Part shown: in pieces, positions 44,591 to 52,416 of the stretch
Layout of the letters: every line of letters starts with the position of its first letter
Position numbering within the stretch: the stretch's first letter is position 1
DNA from: CAWCVR01 sp963799105
GTDB taxonomy: Bacteria; Acidobacteriota; Terriglobia; Bryobacterales; Bryobacteraceae
NCBI GenBank assembly: GCA_963799105.1
Contig: CAWCVR010000013.1
Location: forward strand, 62,001-126,000
Length of the DNA stretch: 64,000 nt
Reading direction: 5' to 3'
Program-made: the position numbers and the translations under genes
The notes under the pieces: generated by a model
What the model saw: the letters and a program-made list of their open reading frames with translations, nothing else
Told to the model about the DNA's origin: nothing
Database searches by the model: none

Positions 44591-45676
44591 ATGGCCGTTC
44601 GCGAGATTGAGCGGGAAATCGAGCGCCTCGGCGCCCTGCGCGATGCGCCGGAAAGCGAGGCGGCTCCGGCGCTGGCCAAAGCGCTCGGCGACCGAATCAA
44701 CTTGATCGTGGCCAAGGCGGCCGCGATAGCCGGCGAACGCGGCCTCCGCGAGTTGGTTCCCGGCCTGCTCCGCGCCTTCGGCCGCCTCCTCGAACACGGC
44801 GCGCAACGCGATCCGCAGTGCTGGGGCAAGCACGCCATTGCGCGGGCCCTGGTGGCTCTCGACCATCGGGATTCGGCGCCCTACCTGCGCGGCCTGCGCC
44901 ACATCCAGTTGGAGCCGGTGTGGGGCGGGCAGGCGGATACCGCGGCCAACCTGCGCGGAACCTGTGTGCTGGCGCTGGCGGCCTGCTCCGACATCCCGCG
45001 CCAGGACACCCTCCGCGCCATGGTGGATTCGCTCGCCGATCCCAGCGACCTGGTGCGCGCGGAAGCCGTGCGGGCGCTCGTGCAGATGCCCGGCGAGGAA
45101 GGCGCGCTGCTGCTGCGTCTCAAGGCCAGGCTGGGAGACAAGGCGCTTCAGGTGACGGGCCAGGCATTCGACGGCGTGCTGGCCCTGGAGGGAGAAAGCG
45201 CGGTGCCGTTCGTGGCGGGTTTCCTGAAAAGCGCCGAGGCGCCGGCCAAGAAGGCGGTCCTGTCTCTGGGATCGTCGCCGATGGCCGGAGTGGTGGAGGC
45301 GCTGATCGCCGGGAGGGACGACGCTCGCGATTTCGTGGCAGGCTTCCTGAAAGACGCCGGCGAGGCACTGTGCGCGGAGGCCGCGCTGTCCCTGGGGTCC
45401 TCGCGGCTGGCCGGCGCCGTGGAGGCGCTGATCGCCTTCCGCGAAGAGACTCGCGACCCGGAACGCCGCCGGGCGGCACTGCGCGGGCTGGCGCTGTCGC
45501 GGCATGAGCGCGCGCTCGAGTTCCTGCTGGGCCTCGTGAGGGACGGCAGTGCCGGCGACGCGCGCTCGGCGATTGAGGCGTTGTCCCTGAACCGCGAGTC
45601 GGAGGAAATCCGCAAGCGCGTGACGGCGGCCGCGGAAGGCCGCGAGCCCGAAGTCCGAGCGGCGCTCAACTGGTAG
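44591..45676 (+). CDS. HEAT-repeat protein
   Basis: The 361-residue cytoplasmic protein is made of helical repeats typical of HEAT/PBS-lyase-like scaffolds: DPSDLVRAEAVRALVQMPGE, APAKKAVLSLGSSPMAGVVE and a close internal repeat CAEAALSLGSSRLAGAVEAL. Such proteins mediate protein-protein contacts and have no enzymatic residues visible here. ATG 44591 is the first sensible start; the frame upstream runs through the tandem array and is excluded. It is convergent with leuD (11 bases between stops) and otherwise alone. Confidence 0.8.
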   Translation: MAVREIEREIERLGALRDAPESEAAPALAKALGDRINLIVAKAAAIAGERGLRELVPGLLRAFGRLLEHGAQRDPQCWGKHAIARALVALDHRDSAPYLRGLRHIQLEPVWGGQADTAANLRGTCVLALAACSDIPRQDTLRAMVDSLADPSDLVRAEAVRALVQMPGEEGALLLRLKARLGDKALQVTGQAFDGVLALEGESAVPFVAGFLKSAEAPAKKAVLSLGSSPMAGVVEALIAGRDDARDFVAGFLKDAGEALCAEAALSLGSSRLAGAVEALIAFREETRDPERRRAALRGLALSRHERALEFLLGLVRDGSAGDARSAIEALSLNRESEEIRKRVTAAAEGREPEVRAALNW

Positions 45677-45687
45677 GTGCGGCCGCG

Positions 45688-46296
45688 CTACCCCAGTGCG
45701 CTAATGGCCGCCGGGTGCGCCGCTTCGAAAGCGGCGATGGCCGGACGCTGCTGCAAAATGTAGCCCAACTCGTCCACACCGTTCACCAGGCAGTGCTTGG
45801 AGAATTCGTCCACCGGGAACTCTACCTTCCGTCCGCCGGGCAGCGTGAGCGTCTGGTTGGGCAGGTCGATGGCCACCTCGGCGTCGGGGTCGGTCGCCAC
45901 CGCCGCCAGCAACTCGGCGTGCGCATCGGCGGGAATGGCGATGGGCACGAGCGAGTTCTTGAGCGAGTTCTGGCGGAAGATATCGGCGAACGAAGTGCTG
46001 ACGACCGCGCGGAATCCGAACTGGGTGAGCGCCCAGGGAGCGTGCTCGCGCGAGCTGCCGCAGCCGAAATTGTCGCCGGCCAGCAGCACCTGCGCGCCCC
46101 GCGAGCGCGGCTGGTTGAGCACGAAATCCGGGTTGGGGTTGCCCTCGGCGTCGTAGCGCCAGTCGCAGAAGAGCTGCGCATCCAGTCCTTGCTTGGACGT
46201 GGTCTTCAGAAACCGCGCCGGAATGATCTGGTCGGTATCGATGTTATTCAGCGGCAGCGGCACGATGCGGCTTTGGAAATTGGCGAATGGCTTCAT
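45688..46296 (-). CDS. leuD: 3-isopropylmalate dehydratase small subunit
   Basis: The 202-residue swivel-domain subunit pairs with LeuC to isomerise 2- to 3-isopropylmalate in leucine biosynthesis. It shows NNIDTDQIIPARFLK, GDNFGCGSSREHAPWAL and SFADIFRQNSLKNSLVPI, all canonical. ATG 46296 overlaps the leuC stop (ATGA, 46293-46296), so translation is coupled. It is the last gene of the minus-strand leuABCD operon. Confidence 0.97.
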   Translation of the reverse strand: MKPFANFQSRIVPLPLNNIDTDQIIPARFLKTTSKQGLDAQLFCDWRYDAEGNPNPDFVLNQPRSRGAQVLLAGDNFGCGSSREHAPWALTQFGFRAVVSTSFADIFRQNSLKNSLVPIAIPADAHAELLAAVATDPDAEVAIDLPNQTLTLPGGRKVEFPVDEFSKHCLVNGVDELGYILQQRPAIAAFEAAHPAAISALG

Positions 46297-47693
46297 AGCA
46301 CGGTCCTCACATCGGTGACCACGCCGGTGATGGCGCTGGCGGCCGCGGTCAACGGGCTGGCCAGGAAGGTGCGTCCGCCCTTGCCCTGCCGGCCCTCGAA
46401 GTTGCGATTGCTGGTGGAGACGCTGTACTCGCCCGGCGCCAACTGGTCGCCGTTCATGGCGATGCACATGGAACAGCCCGGCTCGCGCCATTCGCAGCCG
46501 GCCGCGCGAAAGATCTCCGGCAACCCCTCGGCGATGGCCTGGCGCTTCACCTCCTGCGAGCCCGGCACCACCAGGACGCGCACCTTCGGGCTCACCTTGC
46601 GGCCCTGGAGCACGCCCGCGGCGGCGCGCAGATCGGAGATGCGCCCGTTGGTGCAACTGCCGATGAACACCACGTCGATCGCGTGGCCGAGCAGCGGCTT
46701 GCCGCCTTCCAGGCCCATGTACTTCAGTGCCTTGGTGACGCTCTCGCGTTCGAGCGGGTCGGAGATCCGCGCCGGATCGGGCAACGGCGCGCCGATCGGC
46801 AGGCCCATGCCCGGGTTGGTGCCGTAGGTAATCATGGGTTCGAGCGCGCCGGCGTCAATGGTGACGGTGCGGTCGTAGGCGGCGCCATCGTCCGTGGGAA
46901 GCTGCTTCCAGCGCGCCAGGGCGGCGTCCCAGGCCGCGCCCTTCGGCGCGTGCCGGCGTCCGAAGAGATACTGGAACGTGGTGTCGTCGGGCGCCACCAG
47001 TCCGGCGCGCGCGCCGCCTTCGATCGACATGTTGCAGACGGTCATGCGCTCTTCCATGGAGAGCGCGCGGATGGCGCCGCCGGTGAACTCGAAGACGCTG
47101 CCCGTGCCGCCGCCCACGCCGATGCGCGCGATCAGCGCCAGAATGATGTCCTTGGCCGCAACGCCGGGCTTCAGCGCGCCGTCCACGCGCACCTGGAAAC
47201 TCTTCGACTTGCGCTGCAAGAGGCATTGCGAAGCCAGCACCTGCTCCACCTCGCTGGTGCCGATGCCGAACGCCAGGGCCCCGAAAGCGCCGTGCGTTGC
47301 CGTGTGGCTGTCGCCGCAGACCACCGTCATGCCCGGCTGCGTGAGACCCAACTCGGGTCCGACGATGTGCACCACGCCCTGCAGGTCGCTGTGAATCCCC
47401 AGGCAGCGGATGCCGAACTCGGCGCAGTTAGCTTCCAGTTGTGCGAGCTGTTTGGCCGCGATCTCGTCCACGATTGGCAGCGACCGGTCCGTGGTGGGGA
47501 TGCTGTGGTCGGCGGTGGCAAGGGTCAGATCGGGACGCCGCACTGTGAGACCGCGCTCGCGCAAACCCTGGAAGGCCTGCGGCGAGGTGACTTCGTGCAC
47601 CAGGTGCAGATCGATGTAGAGCAGCGTGGGCGCGCCCGGCCGCTCGTACACTACGTGGGAATCCCACAGTTTTTCGATGATCGTTCGAGACAT
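46293..47693 (-). CDS. leuC: 3-isopropylmalate dehydratase large subunit
   Basis: The 466-residue aconitase-family subunit carries the 4Fe-4S cluster: VVCGDSHTATHGAFGALAFG, VFIGSCTNGRISDLRAA and GCSMCIAMN with the ligand cysteines in SCTNG and CSMC. The length is normal. It begins 145 bases downstream of leuB, and that gap is mostly filled by a family 2 hairpin element. It overlaps leuD by four bases. Confidence 0.97.
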   Translation of the reverse strand: MSRTIIEKLWDSHVVYERPGAPTLLYIDLHLVHEVTSPQAFQGLRERGLTVRRPDLTLATADHSIPTTDRSLPIVDEIAAKQLAQLEANCAEFGIRCLGIHSDLQGVVHIVGPELGLTQPGMTVVCGDSHTATHGAFGALAFGIGTSEVEQVLASQCLLQRKSKSFQVRVDGALKPGVAAKDIILALIARIGVGGGTGSVFEFTGGAIRALSMEERMTVCNMSIEGGARAGLVAPDDTTFQYLFGRRHAPKGAAWDAALARWKQLPTDDGAAYDRTVTIDAGALEPMITYGTNPGMGLPIGAPLPDPARISDPLERESVTKALKYMGLEGGKPLLGHAIDVVFIGSCTNGRISDLRAAAGVLQGRKVSPKVRVLVVPGSQEVKRQAIAEGLPEIFRAAGCEWREPGCSMCIAMNGDQLAPGEYSVSTSNRNFEGRQGKGGRTFLASPLTAAASAITGVVTDVRTVL

Positions 47694-47728
47694 AAAACTC
47701 CAGGATACAGCCTTGGGCGGCTCCGCTT

Positions 47729-47837
47729 GTGGGGCGGACGCCCTCGTCCGCAGCCGGCCCCCTGGCCGGCTTCTCGCCAGTGGCGAGTACTTATTCTGCC
47801 AGCGAAGAGCGGGACGGCGGCGTCCCGCGCCCGGCGG
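47729..47837. repeat. Family 2 four-hairpin element (copy 4 of 5) between leuB and leuC
   Basis: Forward copy with GCGGACGCCCTCGTCCGC, GCCGGCCCCCTGGCCGGC and GCGGGACGGCGGCGTCCCGC; the fourth hairpin is shortened. It begins 36 bases upstream of the leuC start (47693) and ends just before the leuB stop (47839). As RNA it would fold strongly inside the operon transcript and could set the balance of leuAB to leuCD. Confidence 0.8.
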
Positions 47838-47838
47838 C

Positions 47839-48921
47839 TCAAATAGCCGCGCACACCGCTTCGCCCACCGCTTCGGTGGTGGCGGGCGCGCCCTTCGGCC
47901 GCAGGTCCGCGGTCACCGTCCCGCTGGCGAGTACCCGCTCGATGGCGGCCTCGACGGCGGCGGCTTCCTCCCGCAATCCGAAACTATACGACAGCAGGGC
48001 GGCCACCGATCCGATGGCGCCCAACGGGTTGGCCTTGTTCTGGCCGGCGATATCCGGCGCCGATCCGTGCACCGGTTCGTACAACCCCACTTGCGCTCCC
48101 GACGGCCGGCGGTCGCCGATGGAGGCCGAGGGAAGCATCCCGATGGAACCGGCCAGCACCGCGCCTTCATCGCTCAGGATGTCGCCGAACATGTTCTCGG
48201 TCAGAACTATGTCGAACCGCCGCGGATTGAGGATCAGTTGCATGGCGCAGTTGTCCACCAGCATATGATCGAGCGCCACATCCGGAAACTCGCGGGCAAT
48301 ATCGACCACCACGCGCCGCCATAACTGCGAATTCTCGAGCACGTTGCTCTTGTCCACCGACGTTACCTTCTTGCGGCGCCCCTGCGCCAGGCGGAACGCC
48401 ATGCGGGAAACCCGTTCGATCTCGGCGCGCGTATAAGTCATGGTGTTGACCGCCCGCATTTCCGCGCCCTCTCCGCTGATCCCGCGCGGCATGCCGTAGT
48501 AGATTCCGCCCGTCAGCTCGCGGACGATGATCATGTCGGTGCCTTCCACAAGCTGGTTCTTCAGCGGCGAGGAATCCAGCAGCGCCGCATAGGCGCGCAC
48601 CGGGCGGAGGTTGGCGTACACGCCCAAGGCCTTGCGAATTCCCAGCAGTCCCTTCTCGGGCCGCTTGTCCGGCGGCGCGTTTTCGAACTCAGGCAAGCCT
48701 ACGGCGCCCATCAGCGTGGCGTCGGCCGCTTCTGCCAGCCGGGCGGTCTCGTCCGGAAACGGCGAACCGGTCCGATGAATGGCTACGCCGCCCAGCAATC
48801 CTTCGCTGAGCTGGAGGGCGTGGCCCCACTTGCCGCAGACGCGGCGCAAAACGCGAACGGCTTCGCGCGTGACTTCCGTGCCGATGCCGTCGCCGGGAAG
48901 AACCAGAACGTTCAGATCCAT
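47839..48921 (-). CDS. leuB: 3-isopropylmalate dehydrogenase
   Basis: The 360-residue NAD-dependent dehydrogenase oxidatively decarboxylates 3-isopropylmalate. It shows VLPGDGIGTEVTREAVRVL, LLGIRKALGVYANLRPVRAY, ELTGGIYYGMPRG, the catalytic TSVDKSNVL Lys/Asp region, DNCAMQLILNPRRFDI and EPVHGSAPDIAGQNKANPLG. It starts three bases after the leuA stop codon, indicating tight coupling. Confidence 0.97.
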   Translation of the reverse strand: MDLNVLVLPGDGIGTEVTREAVRVLRRVCGKWGHALQLSEGLLGGVAIHRTGSPFPDETARLAEAADATLMGAVGLPEFENAPPDKRPEKGLLGIRKALGVYANLRPVRAYAALLDSSPLKNQLVEGTDMIIVRELTGGIYYGMPRGISGEGAEMRAVNTMTYTRAEIERVSRMAFRLAQGRRKKVTSVDKSNVLENSQLWRRVVVDIAREFPDVALDHMLVDNCAMQLILNPRRFDIVLTENMFGDILSDEGAVLAGSIGMLPSASIGDRRPSGAQVGLYEPVHGSAPDIAGQNKANPLGAIGSVAALLSYSFGLREEAAAVEAAIERVLASGTVTADLRPKGAPATTEAVGEAVCAAI

Positions 48922-48924
48922 GAA

Positions 48925-50097
48925 TTAGTTCGCAGCTACCAGAATAGCTTGCCGCGCTTCCTGAATCAGCGCCACGATCTCCTCGTCCATGAGGCCCTTC
49001 TTGCGATGGTCGGCAACCGCCGTGAAGCGGTGATACAGGTTGTCCAGCTCCGCCTTCGAAAGCTCGTAGCCCAGGTCGTGGCCGCGCTGCTGAAGGGCAT
49101 GGCGGCCGCTGTGCTTGCCCAGCACCAGGCGGCCCTCGGGCACGCCCACGGAGTGCGGATCGATGATCTCGTAGGTGGTTTTTTCCTTCAGGTAGCCGTC
49201 CTGGTGGATGCCGGCTTCGTGAGAAAACGCGTTCCGTCCCACGATGGCCTTGTTGGGCTGCGGCCCGAACGTGATCAGGGAACTTAGTAATTCGCTCGCC
49301 GAGTACAGGTGCTCGGTGTTGATGCCGGTGTAATAGGGATACGCATCCGCGCGGGTCTTGAGGATCATGACGATCTCTTCCAGCGAGCAGTTGCCGGCGC
49401 GCTCGCCGATTCCGTTGATGGTGCATTCCACCTGGCGCGCGCCGTTCTCGATGGCCCACAGGGAATTGGCCACCGCCAGCCCCAGGTCGTCGTGGCAGTG
49501 TACGCTGACGACCGCGCTATCGCCCAGAACCTTGGCCACATGGCCGATCAGTGCGCCGTATTCCCGCGGCGTCGAGTAACCCACCGTATCCGGGATGTTG
49601 ACGGTGCGCGCCCCGGCCGCAACCACGGCCTTCGAAATGGCTTCCAGGTACTCGGGCTCCGTGCGCGCGCCATCCTCGGCCGAAAACTCCACGTCGTCCA
49701 CATGGCGCCCCGCCAGCTCCACCGCGGCCACGGCTTCGTCCAGCACCTGAGGCCGCGACTTTTTGAGCTTGTACTTCAGATGAATGTCGCTGGTGGCGAT
49801 GAAGGTGTGGATGCGCGGCCGCCGGGCGTGCTCCAGGGCCTTGGCGGCGCGTTCCACATCCAGCCGGCAGCAGCGCGCCAGGCCGGCCACCTGGGCCTCG
49901 GGAAACTCGCGGCTCACCGCTTCCACCGCCTCGAAATCCCCTTCCGAGGCGATGGGGAAACCGGCTTCCAGGAAATCGACGCCCAGATCCACCAGCTTGC
50001 GGGCCATCTGCAGCTTCTCAGGAACCGTCATACTGCAGCCCGGCGATTGCTCGCCATCGCGCAGGGTCGTATCGAAAATGTATACTCGGTCGCTCAT
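48925..50097 (-). CDS. leuA: 2-isopropylmalate synthase (short form)
   Basis: The 390-residue enzyme condenses acetyl-CoA with 2-ketoisovalerate, the first committed leucine step. It starts VYIFDTTLRDGEQSPGCSMT and has EAGFPIASEGDF, SVHCHDDLGLAVANSL, CTINGIGERAGNCSLEE and GRNAFSHEAGIHQDG. It lacks the full C-terminal leucine-binding regulatory domain of the long form, so feedback inhibition may be absent or altered. ATG 50097 is preceded by GGTGGG; the in-frame codon 50178 is rejected. It is the first gene of leuABCD. Confidence 0.95.
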   Translation of the reverse strand: MSDRVYIFDTTLRDGEQSPGCSMTVPEKLQMARKLVDLGVDFLEAGFPIASEGDFEAVEAVSREFPEAQVAGLARCCRLDVERAAKALEHARRPRIHTFIATSDIHLKYKLKKSRPQVLDEAVAAVELAGRHVDDVEFSAEDGARTEPEYLEAISKAVVAAGARTVNIPDTVGYSTPREYGALIGHVAKVLGDSAVVSVHCHDDLGLAVANSLWAIENGARQVECTINGIGERAGNCSLEEIVMILKTRADAYPYYTGINTEHLYSASELLSSLITFGPQPNKAIVGRNAFSHEAGIHQDGYLKEKTTYEIIDPHSVGVPEGRLVLGKHSGRHALQQRGHDLGYELSKAELDNLYHRFTAVADHRKKGLMDEEIVALIQEARQAILVAAN

Positions 50098-50266
50098 GCA
50101 CCCACCAAAAGGAGAACTCCCAAGAAAGAACCGGGCAGGCGCGGCCCGACTGGCCACCCGTCCCACCGCGCCGTTCACTGGTTGGTTGTGCGCCGGAGGG
50201 GCGGGTCAAACGCCTGCCCTCAAGTTCCTGATTCACATTATCGACGACTGCACACGATTTGGCAAA

Positions 50267-50295
50267 TTTATAATTTTAGCGTCACGTATTAACAA
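50267..50295 (-). promoter_or_regulatory. Predicted sigma-70-type promoter of leuABCD
   Basis: On the minus strand TTGTTA (50290-50295) and TATAAA (50267-50272) are separated by exactly 17 bases. The region is AT-rich in an otherwise GC-rich window. A TAAT-N13-ATTA dyad (50271-50291) overlaps it and could be the LysR-regulator site. The transcript would have about 160 bases of leader before leuA. On the plus strand a TATAAT at 50300-50305 stands 11 bases before the LysR start. Confidence 0.62.
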
Positions 50296-50316
50296 CTGTT
50301 ATAATGGAGTTTCGCC

Positions 50317-51186
50317 ATGGAACTGTACTCCCTGCAGGTGTTTCTGACGGTGGTCAACGAGCGCAGCTTTTCGCGCGCCGCCGAGAAGTTGCTGCGGACA
50401 CAGCCGGCCGTGTCGCTGGCGTTGCAGCGCCTGGAAGAGGAACTCGGGGAACGCCTGATCGACCGCTCAGGCAAAGACCTCATCCTGACCGACGCGGGCC
50501 GCGTGGCGCTGGACTACGCCCGCCGCTTCGAGAGCCTGCGCCAGGAGATGGCCAACTCGCTGGCCGAGTTGAAGGACAATTCCTCCGGGCGCCTGATCAT
50601 CGGCGCCAACGAATCCACCACGCTCTACCTGTTGCACCACATCGAGCGGTATCGCGAGCTGTATCCCAAGGTGAAGGTCCAGGTGCGGCGGAGTTTTTCG
50701 AGCAAGATCCCCAACGAACTGATCGACGGCAACCTGGAACTGGGCGTGATCAGCTACGATCCGGGCGACGAGCGGCTAAGGTCGAAAACGATCTACATCG
50801 ACGCCCTCACGTTCGTGTGTTCCCCGCGGCACCGCCTGGCCGGCCGCAAGACGGTGTCCATCACCGAACTCGGCAGCGAGAATTTCGTGGCTCACAACGT
50901 GGTGTCCCCGTACCGCGAAGTGGTGCTGCGGGAGTTCCAGAGCCACAAGGTGCACCTGACCATGGATGTGGAGATGCCCACCATCGAGGCTATCCGCTGG
51001 TTCGTGCAGCAGAACCTGGGGGTGGCGTTTCTGCCGCGCATGTGCGTCGAGCAGGACATCGCGAAGAAGATCCTGCACGAGGTGCGGGTGAAGGAAATGC
51101 ACGTGGAGCGCAAGATCCGGCTGGTGTACCCCACGCGCCGCGCCCTTAGCCACGCGGCCAAGGCCTTTCTGGAATTGTTGGGGTGA
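50317..51186 (+). CDS. LysR-type transcriptional regulator, divergent from leuABCD
   Basis: The 289-residue protein has the LysR helix-turn-helix at residues 1-60 (LQVFLTVVNERSFSRAAEKL, RTQPAVSLALQRLEEELGERL). A periplasmic-binding-protein-like effector domain starts from about 90 (GRLIIGANESTTLYLLHH). It is transcribed away from leuA with 219 bases between, the usual layout for a LysR regulator and its target, so control of leucine synthesis is likely but not shown. ATG 50317 is close behind a TATAAT box, so its leader is very short. Confidence 0.92.
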   Translation: MELYSLQVFLTVVNERSFSRAAEKLLRTQPAVSLALQRLEEELGERLIDRSGKDLILTDAGRVALDYARRFESLRQEMANSLAELKDNSSGRLIIGANESTTLYLLHHIERYRELYPKVKVQVRRSFSSKIPNELIDGNLELGVISYDPGDERLRSKTIYIDALTFVCSPRHRLAGRKTVSITELGSENFVAHNVVSPYREVVLREFQSHKVHLTMDVEMPTIEAIRWFVQQNLGVAFLPRMCVEQDIAKKILHEVRVKEMHVERKIRLVYPTRRALSHAAKAFLELLG

Positions 51187-51233
51187 AACCAGCCGCCGTC
51201 CGGCGGAAAACCGGCGGCTGGCGGCCCGGCGCC

Positions 51234-51710
51234 TTACTTCTCTTCGCGAATCTGCTGACTCAAGTACCGCTCGTATCCGAGCTCCTGGATCTGGTGGAGT
51301 TGGGCCTCGAGCCAGTCGGCGTGTCCTTCTTCGTCCTTCAGCAGGCGTTCGAACAACATGCGGGATGCGTTGTCGCCGGCTTCCGCCGCCACCTTGATGG
51401 CGTTGTTGTACAGCGCCACCGCGCCGATCTCGAGCTTCAGATCGCCGGCCAGTTGCTCTTTTACGTTCTGTCCTATGTCCAGGCTTAGTGGCTCGCTCAG
51501 CGTAGGCGACCCATCCAGGAACAGGATACGCTCGATCAGCGCTTCGGCGTGTTTCATTTCTTGGATGGACAGTTTCTTGTTGTGGTCCCCGAGCTTGTCG
51601 TACTTCCAGCTCTCGCACATTTCGGAGTGGAGGAAATATTGGTTGATGGCCGTCAATTCCTCTTTCAAGGCGGCGTTCAGTTCGGCGATGACTTTCGGAT
51701 TTCCTTGCAT
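51234..51710 (-). CDS. bfr: Bacterioferritin
   Basis: The 158-residue four-helix protein forms the 24-mer iron store. All dinuclear-site ligands are present (E18, E51, H54, E94, E127, H130), and Met52 is in the heme-binding position, so it is a true bacterioferritin. Landmarks are LTAINQYFLHSEMCESW, KHAEALIERILFLDG and LKDEEGHADWLEAQL. It is alone, convergent with the LysR gene. The 150 bases upstream (51711-51861) show no clear promoter. A bacterioferritin-associated ferredoxin is not seen. Confidence 0.97.
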   Translation of the reverse strand: MQGNPKVIAELNAALKEELTAINQYFLHSEMCESWKYDKLGDHNKKLSIQEMKHAEALIERILFLDGSPTLSEPLSLDIGQNVKEQLAGDLKLEIGAVALYNNAIKVAAEAGDNASRMLFERLLKDEEGHADWLEAQLHQIQELGYERYLSQQIREEK

Positions 51711-51861
51711 GTCGTCTGTATTATAACCCGGGCGTGACGGCTGGAGTATTTCACGCGCCGCCAGGCAGGGCGAGCTAAAAGACCGCTGGCCGGAGGGAAG
51801 GAAATCCCCCGGCCAGCGGTCAAGTGAGGCTCAGGACTTCGACTCTCGATAGGAGGCCGGA

Positions 51862-52071
51862 CTAAGAGCCCTCGCGGCGCCGCCGGATCAACCACGGTGC
51901 GATAGCGCCGGGATCTTCCAGAATGTCCGCTTCCAGTTCCTGGAACTGCATGTCCAGGACGGCTCGCTCGATGCCGCTGCCGAGCGATTCGTCGCCCGTC
52001 TCGGCGCGCTTTCGCTCGATGAGGGCTAGTATCGCCTCGCCCAGCTTCAACCGGTCCGCCGCGTTGCTCAT
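51862..52071 (-). CDS. Small hypothetical protein, 69 residues
   Basis: AGGAGGT stands eight bases before ATG 52071, a strong ribosome-binding site that supports a real gene. The product is highly charged and helical (KLGEAILALIERKRAETGDE, LDMQFQELEADILEDP) and ends RRRREGS. It has no membrane segment, signal peptide or Cys. I do not recognise a family. It is divergent from the small gene at 52198. Confidence 0.6.
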   Translation of the reverse strand: MSNAADRLKLGEAILALIERKRAETGDESLGSGIERAVLDMQFQELEADILEDPGAIAPWLIRRRREGS

Positions 52072-52197
52072 AGCCCTTACCTCCTGACCGATTAGACGAC
52101 GGAAAACCTCCGAAGTTTCACGAATTGCGGCGCGCCGGTACGGGGCCGTTTGACTTTGCCCGCCGTTTGGCTTACAACTCAACCAAGGAGCGCGACC

Positions 52198-52395
52198 ATG
52201 GACGAGTTTCGCGTCGGCTCGATTCCTTCCTACGACCCGGTCAACCGCCAGCATGCGGACGACCCCTCCGGCCGCAGGAAGAAGAAACACCCCGATCCAC
52301 AGGGCGCGGAAGAGGATGTCGTGACCCTCTCCGAACACGCGCCGGAGGACGAGGAGGGCGGCACGGGCTACGCGCCGCACCGCGATAAGGACTGA
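52198..52395 (+). CDS. Small charged hypothetical protein, 65 residues
   Basis: AAGGAG lies seven bases before ATG 52198. The product is hydrophilic and rich in Asp, Glu, Lys and Pro (DDPSGRRKKKHPDPQGAEED) and likely disordered. No domain is recognised. The upstream in-frame codon 52150 has no ribosome-binding site and is not used. It is convergent with the gamma-glutamyltransferase gene. Confidence 0.55.
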   Translation: MDEFRVGSIPSYDPVNRQHADDPSGRRKKKHPDPQGAEEDVVTLSEHAPEDEEGGTGYAPHRDKD

Positions 52396-52416
52396 GGGGC
52401 TTCACCGGCGGCGGTT

